DNA of 64,000 bases, from contig JAADJZ010000001.1 in NCBI GenBank assembly GCA_011032825.1, positions 930,001 through 994,000 on the forward strand. The letters are read 5' to 3'. Below the pieces are notes generated by a model, which was not told the DNA's origin, made no database searches, and saw only the letters and a program-made list of their open reading frames with translations. The translations under genes and the position numbers were made by a program. Positions 12,546 to 22,919 of the stretch are shown in pieces (the first letter of the stretch is position 1; each line of letters opens with the position of its first letter). This stretch comes from Massariosphaeria phaeospora. Lineage: Eukaryota > Ascomycota > Dothideomycetes > Pleosporales.

Positions 12546-14205
12546 GGTGGGTAGTGGGTTGGAGGGTGTAGATAGAGGGTGGGGAGAAGAATGGACGAAG
12601 AATGGAGTACGGTACGGTGGAAAGTAAAGCGAACGAGGTCAAGTAGTATATACAAGTAGGTGGGAGGACGGAAAGAGCGTGAATCGATCACCGCAGCAGT
12701 CCCACCTGCGCACCCGTCTCCCTCGTCTTATATAGATAGATAGATCGGTAGATCGACAAGTCAGTCGCAAACCCCCTTCGCCGCAACGCCGACGCCGACG
12801 AAGGACGTGAGACCGTCAGACCAGACACCCAAACTGCTGGGTTGCGTTGCGATGCGTTCGACACATGCGGTACCGAGTGCATGAACCACAAATCCTGCCT
12901 ACCGGGTTGGACTGGGTTTGCATTGGATCAGATTACCATGCAGTGTCGCAGTCTACGACAGAGAAAGAAGGCCATCCGCGGGCTGCTCCGCCGCAGTACT
13001 GTACGTGGGTAGGTAGGCAATCCGTTATGGCACGTGTTGTACAAAGTGTAAGCTCAGCTCACGGCTCGAGTCAAATTCCCTACCGCAACACGAGCCGACC
13101 CCAGGACCCCAACCAGGAACAACACGAAGCGCCGCTCCAATCCGTCGGCTTGCATGCGGTCGCTAGGAACGGCACGGCGGACTCGCCTCGTGTGCTTGGA
13201 AATACAGGAAAAATCCACGTGGGTTGCAGTTCGTAACTATCCATGTCGGCAGTCATGGTAGGTGGGTGGGTAGGTCTTCTGTTTCGAAATACAATGCGTG
13301 CCGCGGAGGATGCATGGCGCTTACTGTACTTGTACTTCGCGGCTGTAGGGAACGGTGTCTGGGAACTTCGGAAGCAGATACACTGGAACAGATGTTTATT
13401 AAAGTGGTTGAGTGGTTTTTGAGAAGCGTGGTGTAGTAGTTACTCCAAGAGAACGGTCGGAATTGAAGATGTAGTACTCCGAGGAGGCAGAGTTGTGGCA
13501 GATCTACAAAATGTGGGGGCTAACGCGCGTAAAGCATGAGGCTCGTTTCGAAACACGATAGTCCAGCTGGTTTGGGATCCCTGTAAGACTTCCTAAAATG
13601 CACAATAATAATCTAGGCGAGGCTCCTCCGCGAGTGTTTCTGAAACGACTTCGATTTCTTCTGTCAAAATAGATGTCGTTCCGCTCCATGCCTACCTAGT
13701 ACCAGTAGCAGGTACGAAACTCACCAACGAGCGAAGAGCCGGTAGGTACGACCGAAGTCGATGGATTCCCCTACCACGACAGCGAAGTGGAAAACGGACC
13801 GTCGAGCCTGTGCTCGCCACACGAGACCAGGGGCCAGTTGCTTGCGAGCTGACAACGCAAGGATCTAGGCCCCCGTCTGACCGTCCGTATTTGGACCTGT
13901 GTATTCGTACCTTTGTAAGACTGTCTGCAAGGTACCACAAGCGGCCTTGCCACCCCCAACACGGTGGAAAGGTGACGTACGCATTAGACGCATGGACTGC
14001 GGAAGCTTGAAGACTGATATGAGATTCAATCAGATTCGCATTACAGAAGTTCATCTACACGCTATTAAAACTCGCTGATCCAAGAGGAAAACAAGACGGA
14101 CAAGGCCTTTAACGCCATCCTGCTGTCAAACGCACCAATTGAAGAGAGGTACACAAGGGCCGGACAGTGTAGTAGCGCAGTAGGAGGGGAAAGAAACAGA
14201 TACTT
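12546..14205. other. 1.66-kb gene-poor region
   Basis: No supported gene is seen on either strand. Near 12735-12765 there is a GATA/TAGATAGATAGATCGG run. GGTAGG/GTGGGTAGG words recur near 13010-13275. Short open frames in this stretch have no coding bias or domain. It includes the promoter of the secreted protein to its left and the 3' end of the antizyme gene to its right. Confidence 0.5.
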
Positions 14206-15190
14206 CTAGGCTTCCATCTCCATGAAGAGCCACTTCTCGCTAGTAATTTCGCCGTCTCGAGTAAAGTTGTTGAGAGTCGCAAGCTGGAAACCGATCCATC
14301 CAAGGTCTTTGATCAGAGCCTCGGACTCAGTGCGGCGGTCAATGCACACAACGAGGCGGTCGCAGGAGAAGTAGGAGACTTCGCAAAGTTCGAGCAGAGC
14401 CATCAAGCTGAGACATCGTAAGCATCAAGTGAATGTTTGGTCAAAAGTGCCTCAACTTACCCAGCTTTGAGATCGCCTCCGATGACGGACTGATCAAAGA
14501 AAACGAACATGGCCTTCTCTTGGTCCTGTTCAGCCACGAAACCTCTGAACCTGTTGCCACCAACATAATCCCACATCTCGACCCAGTCACTGACGATCCC
14601 CTTCGAGCGGACAGGCCCCACCATGTCTGGCGGGGGCGAGTCCATGAGTCTGTCTGTACGTCGGCGCAGATCGACGCCATAGTCGTTGATATTGGTAGTA
14701 GGTACGTGACTACCATGATCATGCATACCCATTACAAGCGAGTCCTGACCAGCCAAGTTTCCCTCACCCAGAAAAACAGCTCGCAGTGTCTCGCAGAAGA
14801 GCCTCTCACACTCTCCCGTAATGGTGTATGCAGCCCCCCCTCGGCGCGCCCGGCCGCTGCGACTCGCCACATCCGATGGCGAGATCTTGGCGGCGATTTG
14901 CGTGGCGTCGAGGGGGGGACTCAGCGGGGGGGAAGGCATTCCCTGGGACCGCAGTCAGTATATGCATGGTATGCGCAGTGTTGAGGGTAGGACTCACTGA
15001 AGGGACCTCAGGAACGCCAATCAACCCCGCCAGCCCCCGTAGTGGAGTACTGAAAGCCGTGGAGCGCCGTGGTGCGGGCGCTCACAGTATAGCAGCTGGC
15101 GCGCACGTTGGCGTTGGAGTGGTAGTTGGAGCTGGCGTAAGAATTATTACTACTACTACTGTCCATGCGTTTCATGGTGGAGATGGCCAT
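14206..15190 (-). CDS. OAZ1: Ornithine decarboxylase antizyme, +1 frameshifted
   Basis: Antizyme binds ornithine decarboxylase, targets it to the proteasome and so feeds back on polyamine level. Reading starts at ATG 15190 (MAISTMKRMDSSSSNN), the only ATG in its open frame. After 60 codons it meets TCC TGA at 15013-15008. Moving +1 past the T of TGA gives GAG GTC CCT TCA (15009-14998). A 55-base intron follows, then exon 14942-14461, a 53-base intron, and exon 14407-14206. All later phases match. The total is 291 residues. The distal part has the antizyme core: ECERLFCETLRAVFLGEG, DWVEMWDYVGGNRFRGFV, and at the end LVVCIDR, LIKDLGWIGFQLATLN and SEKWLFMEMEA. Without the frameshift only a 60-residue peptide would be made. 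High polyamine is known to promote this shift in the family. Confidence 0.92.
15008..15013 (-). promoter_or_regulatory. Programmed +1 ribosomal frameshift site (TCC-TGA)
   Basis: The last sense codon of antizyme's first frame is TCC (Ser60), followed directly by TGA. TCC-TGA is the canonical antizyme shift site in animals, and similar UGA sites serve in fungi. Skipping one base at TGA opens the frame encoding the conserved antizyme domain. A polyamine-sensing role is established for the family and inferred here. Confidence 0.88.
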
Positions 15191-15999
15191 TGTTAGAGTT
15201 TTGCCACGGTTGCGTTTGGTGCGGGTTTGTGGGAGGTTGGAGGGATGTCTGGAGACGGGCGATGTAGGACGGCAGAAGTCGGTGAAGAGTATGGAGCAGT
15301 TGTAGTCGTCGAGTTGGCGCAGATCGGTGACGAGAGAATGGAGATGAGGAGAAGAGCGGAGGCCCTTGTGTGAGCGCCCAGCGCCGATCACATGGCCCGC
15401 TCCACACGCTAAGCATCGTTGAGCAGCGGTGATTGGACAGGACCATCCTTGCCCAACATGCGGAGAAAACCGTGGAATCTTTCCGCAGAGCAGACACTAA
15501 CGAGCACGCAAGCATAACAACTGCAACTGGTAGCGCATTCTATTCACTACATAATATAGCACCGTGTAAGACCCCACCGAAGGAAACGCCCTTGAAACTT
15601 TTCAATCCACAATAGCATCCTCAGCGACGCCATGCCATGTAACATCATGGCAACATCGCCTCGCTATATCAGACCCTCACTGCGCTACCGAGCAACAGCG
15701 AGAACGCGACACGTCGTCGCAGAAACACCAAGATGGAATTCGAAGGCACCTGGGTTGGAGAAATCCTTCCTCCCTGCACCTCATGAGCAAGCCAGATTAT
15801 GCAAGTCGGATATCTCGGGGCGCTATGCAGTGAAAAGCAATAGGAAGACAGAACAATGAGACAGCTGAGAAAGCGCGTGGACGCAACGCAGGGTAACCTG
15901 CGCGAGCCGGATGCGCAGGAGTGGAGTCCGGGCATTGTACAGGAGGGAAGTGGGCCTTATATACGGACAGCCGCTCGAAAGGAAAGACGATGTCCCTCC
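15191..15999. other. Intergenic between antizyme and FKBP gene
   Basis: About 810 bases hold the antizyme promoter and 5' leader and the 3' end of the FKBP gene. No coding region is supported. Short frames on both strands lack domain or coding bias. Confidence 0.5.
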
Positions 16000-17763
16000 T
16001 TAGCCGACGGAGAGGCACTTGATATCGAAAGTCAATTCCGAGTTGGCTGGGATTTCTGGCAGTGCCTTTTTGCCATAGGCAAGGCTGGCGGGGATCCTGA
16101 GGCGTCGCTCGCCGCCAGCAGTCATGCCCACAACACCGACATCCCATCCTTTGATGACTTCGCCGACACCGAGCTTGAAGGAAAATGGCTTGCCCTTCTT
16201 GTTCGCTAGCAAAGAGTTAGCATAGCGCGTTCTAGCCAGATAGTCTGCACTCACAATCGAATTGCTTTCCGTTCTTCGTCAACTTGCCGATATAGCGCAT
16301 CTCGATTTTGTCTCCCTTCTTCGCAGGACGGCCCTTGCCCACCTTCTTGTCCTCAATCGCGACGCCCTGCACAATTCTCTCCTTCGGCTCTTGCTTCTTC
16401 TCCTCTTCAACTTTGGGAGAGGCGGTAGGGCCCAGCTCCAGGTTCTTGGCAAACTGTACCTTCTTCTTGTCGCTGCCGGGTGTCTCGGGCTTATCCTTTT
16501 GCGAGCTCTCCTTCACCGGCTCTTGGGCGGCTGCGACAGCTTGTCCATCGTTCTTCTTTAGCTTCTTGGCTTGCTTCTTGTTGAGCTTCTGCTCGCCGTT
16601 TGTGGTGGGAGCCTCTGGCTTGATAGCCTTGCTGATCAGTTTATCGAGAGTATTGCCCTCATCCTCAGACGAGTCGGCAGGACGCTTGTTCTTGCCCTTT
16701 TTGACGAGCTTGGGGGCTTCATCCTCATCGGAACCGACTTCGGTAACCCTTGGGTCCGGCAGCCCATCGAGCGCGTCCTCCTCAGAGTCGGACACATCGT
16801 CGAGCTCCTCTTCCCCATCCGGCGGCATATTGTAGTCCATCTCGTCTGAGTTCCAATCATCCTCGTCATCCTCATCTTCATCGTCTGATACATCAGGGGG
16901 GATGATGTAATTCCCAGTGATGTAAATGTCGTGACTGCCTGTGCACGAGAAATAAACCGCTTCATGCTCGCCCACGGTGATGTCCAATGTCTGCTGGTAG
17001 TTCTTCAGGCCAGTCAGTAAGTGAGAAAAAACATATCAGATATATAGACCATACCTTCTCAGGGTCAAGCGTACAAATGACGAGCTCCTCCACCTCGTCG
17101 TCATCGTCATCCTCGCTGTCGTCGTCGTCGTCGTTGTCGTCGTCGTCACTGCTGAGCTCGCCATTCAAGGCTTTGGCCTTGCCCTTTGACTTCCCGTTGA
17201 CGCCGTTGGTGTTCACAATATCCATAGCCTCGGCTTCGAGCTCTTCCTTGAGTTTCTTGGTAAGAGCCTCCTCCTTTGCCTTTTTAGACTTTGCAGGATC
17301 GCTGGGTCCGCCATTTGTCTCCGCCTCACTCTCATCATCGTCGTCAGAAAGGTCAGAGTCTTCATCAGAGATTACGCCCGCGAGGCGCGCCTTGATAGCT
17401 TCGATATCGTCCTGATCGATATCATCGTCGTCCAGGTCACCATCATCAAAGCCATCCATTCGTTCACGCACAAGCTTCAGTGTGGCGCGAGGAACCTTCT
17501 GATTCTCATCAAGCTGGGGCGTAGCGCTGGGATCCAGAGCAGCCATCGTTATGCGGAACTGGGCGTATTAGCGCAAGGTGTACGAGCGTGAGGAAATTTT
17601 CAGCGACGAGAAAGCCCAATAAAGCCAGTAAAGCAGGATGTACGTGCTAGAGTAAGAGTATGGAGGTACATACAGTGGCTGGAAAGTCCATGGCAGCAGG
17701 AATCGGGCCTACGCCAGCTGGCACTTTGAGTCCATAGACGGCAGCGGGCAGCATGCCGGCCAT
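16000..17763 (-). CDS. FPR4: Nuclear FKBP-type peptidyl-prolyl isomerase (Fpr3/Fpr4-like)
   Basis: This is a histone-chaperone-like prolyl isomerase of nucleus and nucleolus. The exons are 17763-17674, 17558-17055, 17002-16255 and 16205-16000, with introns of 115, 52 and 49 bases. All phases agree, giving 515 residues. The first exon ([17 protein letters not shown]...MDFPAT) joined to [12 protein letters not shown] is the start of the nucleoplasmin-like domain; a start at the later ATG 17546 would lose it. Two long acidic tracts follow ([18 protein letters not shown] and [17 protein letters not shown]), then Lys-rich segments ([10 protein letters not shown]). The C-terminal FKBP domain (about 412-515) has [30 protein letters not shown] and [15 protein letters not shown]. 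Yeast has two paralogs, Fpr3 and Fpr4, so the symbol is approximate. The gene is divergent from REV1. Confidence 0.92.
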
Positions 17764-18237
17764 TGCGCAAGCGGAGAGGCGGAAGAAATAGAGAGTTGCT
17801 AAGCTGGATGATGTGTCAAGCTCTAGCTGGGAGGGTAGAGGGCACTTGGGGGGTTGGAGACAGCGTGTGCAAGTCGTGGCGCAGAGAGGGAAGGAAACGA
17901 AGATGGAGGGCGGCTGCGACACAGCACCTAGAAACTTTTTTCCGCTGCCCGGCGCCAAGAGTTCGCTGCCGCTCGGACCTGCGAGGGCCTCACCGCCTGG
18001 AGGACGGCCGGCAGAATCACGCGAGCGGAACGCCACTAGACACGACAACGCGCCAACGCGCCCCGGGTGTGCCCGCACCTCAGCTCCTCCCAAACCCCCC
18101 CCTCGACCTCGCCCTCGACCTCGACCTCGACATGCCGGCCGCCTATTGCTAGATGCGCGTCCACGCCATGACTGCCACCCCGATGCACGCCCTAGACCCG
18201 CCCCACACGCACACGCACGCACACGCACACGCTCACC
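17764..18237. promoter_or_regulatory. Shared divergent promoter region of FKBP gene and REV1
   Basis: These 474 bases lie between two start codons pointing away from each other. They are GC-rich, with CT-rich runs (CCTCGACCTCGCCCTCGACCTCG near 18104-18126) and repeated CACGCACACGCACACG just before the REV1 ATG. No TATA box is obvious. Bidirectional promoter function is inferred from spacing. Confidence 0.5.
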
Positions 18238-21200
18238 ATGGGCTCGCGTCTAGAAAGCAACTCGGACTCGGTGCGCAAACGCATCGCGAACCACACATTC
18301 GATGACGAGGAGGGCGACGAGTACGGCGGCTCCTCATTTGGCGGCTTCACCGACTATTTCAGACGGAAAAAGATAAAACTGCAGAACCTGGATGCTGATA
18401 TACGCTCGCAATCGGCCGACAAGCCTGCCATATTCAAGGGCGTGGTCGCAAACGTGAATGGTTATACACAGCCGTCTCTGAACGACCTGCATAAGCTTAT
18501 TGTGCAATATGGCGGGGGGTTTATGCAGTATCTGGACGGCAAAACCACCGTGACCCATATCATCGCCAGCAGTCTGACGCCCAAGAAAGCGGTAGAGTTT
18601 AGGCGATACCGCATAGTGAAGCCGGCATGGGTGGTCGACAGTATACAGGCGGGGAAGTTGCTGCCCTGGAATGATTACCGAGTCGTGGACGAGGGCGAGA
18701 ACCAGAAACTTCTCGCCTTCAACAACAAAGGCAAGGTTCTCAGCGAGGCAAACGTCAAGACCAGGGGCTATCGCGATCAGACAGACGGTAGCTGGTACAC
18801 CAGTCAACTCAGAGGCAGCCAAGCGAGTCCTCTGGCAAGCACGCCCACACCGAGCAGCACAATGCGATCTCGTTTCCTCAGGCAGAGACTGCCTACACCC
18901 GATGATGAGATCGATGACCTACCACCCTCACACCAGCCAGAGTTTGGTTTGCACGAGCGAACCCTTCCGAGTGAGACAGGCAACCCAAACAAGCCGGAAG
19001 AGCTAGTGACCCCTCCAAAGACAAGCCCACCCCCTGAACCGCAGAGTGATGCTGAAGGTGCATTGGAGCCCGTTGGCAATGTCGATGAACAGGATGATAG
19101 CCTCTACGATGACCCTACACCTCCAAACGCTCAAGCAGCGCAGCCTCACGAAGTGAAATCAGACCGGGAACGAAACGATGACGATTCGGTTCCTCATGCA
19201 AAAAAGAACCTGACTGCTGAAGAGCATAATGCTATCCTACTACAGGACCCTAAAGTTCGAAAGTCTACTGTTGTTGATCCCAACTTTCTTGAGCAGTATT
19301 ATCGTGAATCGCGCTTGCACCACCTGTCCACGTGGAAAGCTGACTTGAAGTCTCAGCTCCAAGCTTTGGCTAGTGAAAGGAGCTCTTCCCAAAAGCAAAA
19401 GCAAAAACGACCTCCTGGAGCAAGGCGATATGTTCTTCACGTGGACTTCGATAGTTTCTTCGCTGCCGTCAGTCTCAAGAAACATGCGCACTTGAAAGAT
19501 AAGCCTGTAGCTATCGCCCACGGTGGGGGCAGCGGCTCAGAAATCGCGAGTTGCAACTATCCAGCACGCAAGTTCGGCATCAAGAATGGTATGTGGATGA
19601 AGAGGGCCCAAGAGCTTTGCGCGGATCTCAAAGTGCTACCTTACGACTTCCCAGCTTACGAGGAGGCGAGTCGGGCGTTTTATGACGCTATACTCACAAT
19701 TGATGGAATTGTGCAGAGCGTCAGTATCGACGAAGCTCTGATAGACATCTCAAATAGCTGCATCGCAGCTGGCGGCAGCGATGGGAAACATATGTCCGAA
19801 GGTAGTGTATTCCGCGAGCAGGCCTGGGCAGACAAGATTGCACAGTCTTTACGAGAAAAAGTCAAAGAAAAGACGGGCTGCAATGTATCAGTCGGTATTG
19901 GTAATAACATCCTTCTTGCGAAGGTAGCCCTCAGAAAGGCAAAGCCTGCGGGACAGTACCATATCAACCCAGAAGAAGTTTTAGACTTCCTCGGTCAACT
20001 TCAAGTTCAGGATTTACCAGGAGTGGCATGGTCGATTGGCGGCAAACTTGAAGAGATTGGTATCAAATTCGTGAAGGACATTCGGGAGTGTTCAAAGGAG
20101 CGACTCGTACAGACACTAGGACCAAAGACGGGCGAGAAGCTTTGGGAATATGCACGTGGTATCGACAAAGCCGAGGTGGGTGAGCAAGTCGTTCGCAAAT
20201 CTGTTTCGGCTGAAGTCAACTGGGGCGTTCGTTTCGAGAATCAAGAGCAAGTAGACGAGTTCATTAGTAGCCTGTGTGGCGAGTTACAGAAGCGTCTGCT
20301 GAAAGAGAAAGTCAAAGGCAAGCAATTCACCATGAAGGTAATGCGCCGATCCCCGGACGCGCCCTTAGATCCACCCAAACATCTAGGTCATGGGAAGTGT
20401 GATACCTACAATAAGAGCATCGTACTGGGCATATCGACAAACTCCACCGAGGTGCTGGTCAAGGAGGCACTCAGCGTACTCAAGGGCTTCGGCTTCTCCC
20501 CTGGCGAACTACGAGGCATAGGTGTCCAGATGACCAAGCTTGAGCCCATGAAGAGTGCTACCGACGGGTCCTTCGAGAGCTCACAGCGCCTTCTTCAGTT
20601 CAAAACCAGTAACAAGGCAATTCCTAATCCCGCAGAACCTGCCAAAATCGCAGAAGCGGATCCTATCCAGGATGACCCCGAAACACCCAGAAAACCCAGA
20701 GCGAATGTTGAAGAAGAACACATTAGCTATGGAGCTGTGCAGCTGAACCACTCCACGCCCTCTCGGCGACCACTCAATATGCTCGGCACGCAATTCATCA
20801 TTCCGACACAGGTAGATCCCAGGGTGCTAGCAGAACTCCCAGAAGACATCCGCTCGAAGCTACTACGCCAAGCACGGCAGTCTTCCCCTACGCCAGCAGC
20901 CCGCAAAGGAACTACTAAAATTTCGGAGACATCGCCAGCAAAGGGTGTATCTTTCGCTCTCATAGCACTCCCCGCACACTCCCAACTCGATCCCGAGATA
21001 CTTGCCGCCCTTCCGCCGGACGTGCGCGCCGAAGTGCTTTCTCAGTATGCCGCATCCGCAACACCCCAATCCCCTTCCCGCCGACCCCGCTACGCCGACC
21101 AGACTCTGCTCCCCCAATCACCTCGGAAAAACCGCATCATCGGCATCCCCGCCAAGCGTCCTCTCGTCCCCGTGAAACGCGGTCGCGGCCGCCCCCCAAA

Positions 21201-21897
21201 ATCAGCTCAACTCGCCGCCGCTGCAATAGCAACTGCGAAAAGTAAAAATGGCAAGACGCTCACACAAGCGAACTTCATCTCGATCAAGAACCCGGAGCGC
21301 TCGCGAGAAGACTCGGCACCGGTTGAAGTTGCTGTTACTGTTAGTGTGGCACCCGCGAACAGGGACTCGAAAAGCAGGCAGGATGATTTAGATTCGGACT
21401 TCCTTGCCGCGCTACCCGAAGACGTACGGAAAGAAGTCCTAGAAGAACACAAACGCAAGAAACTGCATGCCTCGCGCCTCGCTCTACAAAGGAAACAACA
21501 CGCTGCCGCTGCCGCTGCCATTCAACCTCCCCGTGTCGTCCAGAAACTCAAAGTACCCCGTCCCCGCACAGCGACCTTCACGGCGCAGAAGTTTTCCTGC
21601 GAGAAAGAGCTACGGAGCGCGATACGGGCCTGGGCAGAGGAGTTTGCGGAAGAGGGACCGTATGACGAGGATGTCGATGCGCTAGGCAGGTATCTGGGTA
21701 GGGTGGTAGGGGAGGAAAGGGATTTGGCGAAGGCGGTCAGAATGGTGGTTTGGCTAGGGTGGGTAGTCGGGGAGCTGGAGGGCGAGGGCGAGAGCGAAAT
21801 CGATGTGGGTAAGTGGGAGGAAGCTGTTGAGAGAGTAAAGAAGGGGGTCAGGGATAAAGCCGGGGAGAGGGGCTTAGCCAGTGTAGTGTTCGATTAG
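18238..21897 (+). CDS. REV1: DNA repair protein REV1 (deoxycytidyl transferase)
   Basis: REV1 is a Y-family translesion polymerase that inserts dCMP and scaffolds other bypass polymerases. The gene is a single exon of 1219 residues. An N-terminal BRCT domain lies near residues 60-150 (FKGVVANVNGYTQPS, LHKLIVQYGGGF, THIIAS, VKPAWVVDSI). The polymerase domain starts near residue 398 with HVDFDSFFAAV (metal-binding Asp403) and has SIDEAL with Asp498 and Glu499. The little-finger region runs to about 760. Three ubiquitin-binding-motif-like helices follow (DPRVLAELPEDIRSKLL near 858, DPEILAALPPDVRAEVL near 917, DSDFLAALPEDVRKEVL near 1050). A C-terminal helical domain remains for partner binding. 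A basic AT-hook-like stretch (KRGRGRPPKS) lies between the motifs. Lack of introns contrasts with its split neighbours. Confidence 0.96.
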   Translation: MGSRLESNSDSVRKRIANHTFDDEEGDEYGGSSFGGFTDYFRRKKIKLQNLDADIRSQSADKPAIFKGVVANVNGYTQPSLNDLHKLIVQYGGGFMQYLDGKTTVTHIIASSLTPKKAVEFRRYRIVKPAWVVDSIQAGKLLPWNDYRVVDEGENQKLLAFNNKGKVLSEANVKTRGYRDQTDGSWYTSQLRGSQASPLASTPTPSSTMRSRFLRQRLPTPDDEIDDLPPSHQPEFGLHERTLPSETGNPNKPEELVTPPKTSPPPEPQSDAEGALEPVGNVDEQDDSLYDDPTPPNAQAAQPHEVKSDRERNDDDSVPHAKKNLTAEEHNAILLQDPKVRKSTVVDPNFLEQYYRESRLHHLSTWKADLKSQLQALASERSSSQKQKQKRPPGARRYVLHVDFDSFFAAVSLKKHAHLKDKPVAIAHGGGSGSEIASCNYPARKFGIKNGMWMKRAQELCADLKVLPYDFPAYEEASRAFYDAILTIDGIVQSVSIDEALIDISNSCIAAGGSDGKHMSEGSVFREQAWADKIAQSLREKVKEKTGCNVSVGIGNNILLAKVALRKAKPAGQYHINPEEVLDFLGQLQVQDLPGVAWSIGGKLEEIGIKFVKDIRECSKERLVQTLGPKTGEKLWEYARGIDKAEVGEQVVRKSVSAEVNWGVRFENQEQVDEFISSLCGELQKRLLKEKVKGKQFTMKVMRRSPDAPLDPPKHLGHGKCDTYNKSIVLGISTNSTEVLVKEALSVLKGFGFSPGELRGIGVQMTKLEPMKSATDGSFESSQRLLQFKTSNKAIPNPAEPAKIAEADPIQDDPETPRKPRANVEEEHISYGAVQLNHSTPSRRPLNMLGTQFIIPTQVDPRVLAELPEDIRSKLLRQARQSSPTPAARKGTTKISETSPAKGVSFALIALPAHSQLDPEILAALPPDVRAEVLSQYAASATPQSPSRRPRYADQTLLPQSPRKNRIIGIPAKRPLVPVKRGRGRPPKSAQLAAAAIATAKSKNGKTLTQANFISIKNPERSREDSAPVEVAVTVSVAPANRDSKSRQDDLDSDFLAALPEDVRKEVLEEHKRKKLHASRLALQRKQHAAAAAAIQPPRVVQKLKVPRPRTATFTAQKFSCEKELRSAIRAWAEEFAEEGPYDEDVDALGRYLGRVVGEERDLAKAVRMVVWLGWVVGELEGEGESEIDVGKWEEAVERVKKGVRDKAGERGLASVVFD

Positions 21898-22919
21898 AAC
21901 CAGGAATATGGATAGCCGCTAGGAAGTAGCCTCGTGTTGCTTCGCAGGAGTCGCTTCCGCGACGAAGCTGTACCACGGCTACACTTCTGAGCGAGCAACT
22001 ACTAATCGTCTGCATCATAGTCTGACGTATTGCATCTCCAGATTGCCCATTCTCATGTAGCCGTCTAGATGAACGGACGTGTTCGCTAGCGCTTTGGCTA
22101 ATCGATTTGAGTTAGCCTACATGGGATGGTTAGTGTGGTCTTGGCGCCGACGTCTTGCTTTGAGGGCACCCGTGGTTTCCTGTGCCCCTCTCTCCACATC
22201 TATCCGCGAGTCCCGTCGCCTACCCCTCTCTTTGACGTTGACACTTGACAGACTGGAGAGGTATGACACTGAGATCGGATTTCAACAGATCTAGAACTGA
22301 AGCCGTCGAGAATGTCCGCTCCAATCCTTGGGACGGCACCGGTCCGCGCACATGATCAGGTTCTCCAATAGTAATAGCAACATGCTCTACGATCGTGCTG
22401 AAAAACGACAATGAACTCACAGAGTGCTTGATTCATCTCCACTCGGTGTCTACTATAATCCCTTCGCCGGGCTGGTCTCATGTGCCCCACAAATGACCAT
22501 CTCGTATCTGGAGCCTTCATTTTCCGAGATCATGAAGTAATAGTTTGCGGCGACTGACGCTCTGCTCTCAAGCGGCTGTAGCATTCTTAGTGGCAAGAAC
22601 ATCTTCCATCCTGCCGAGCCAAGGCCATGAACTTGCAAATAGTTTATTTCGTTTCTGGCCAGTCTTCACTTCGACCCTCTCATTCTTCGGGACGCTGGGT
22701 CGGACCCATGTTCTCCACCGTTGCGTCTGGAAATCAATATCTTCGGCACGCTGGGTCGGACCCATGTTCTCCACCGTTGCGTCTGGAAATCAATATCTTC
22801 GATATCTTGAAGCAAAGCTAGGGATGGTCGGTCGCTAGGACGTGGAATACTTAAGTATCGTGGAGAGTCTCATTCATCTCAATTCATCACCAACTGCGGC
22901 AGCCAGATCTTGTGTCATC
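21898..22919. other. Intergenic with a tandem duplication upstream of the WSC gene
   Basis: About 1 kb without a supported gene. Its main feature is the 56-bp tandem duplication at 22685-22796, listed separately. The last 100 bases are the leader of the WSC gene. Confidence 0.5.
22685..22796. repeat. 56-bp tandem direct repeat, two copies
   Basis: Copy 1 is 22685-22740 and copy 2 is 22741-22796. They start CTTCGGGACGCTGGG and CTTCGGCACGCTGGG and differ at only one position that I can see. A third partial CTTCG follows. The repeat ends about 124 bases before the WSC gene ATG, so it lies in that gene's upstream region. The near-identity suggests a recent duplication. Confidence 0.9.

Noticed and set aside
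17647..18228. 193-residue minus-strand frame read as one gene
   Set aside because: Only its last 30 codons ([13 protein letters not shown]...) are real, as exon 1 of the FKBP gene; the rest is upstream region.
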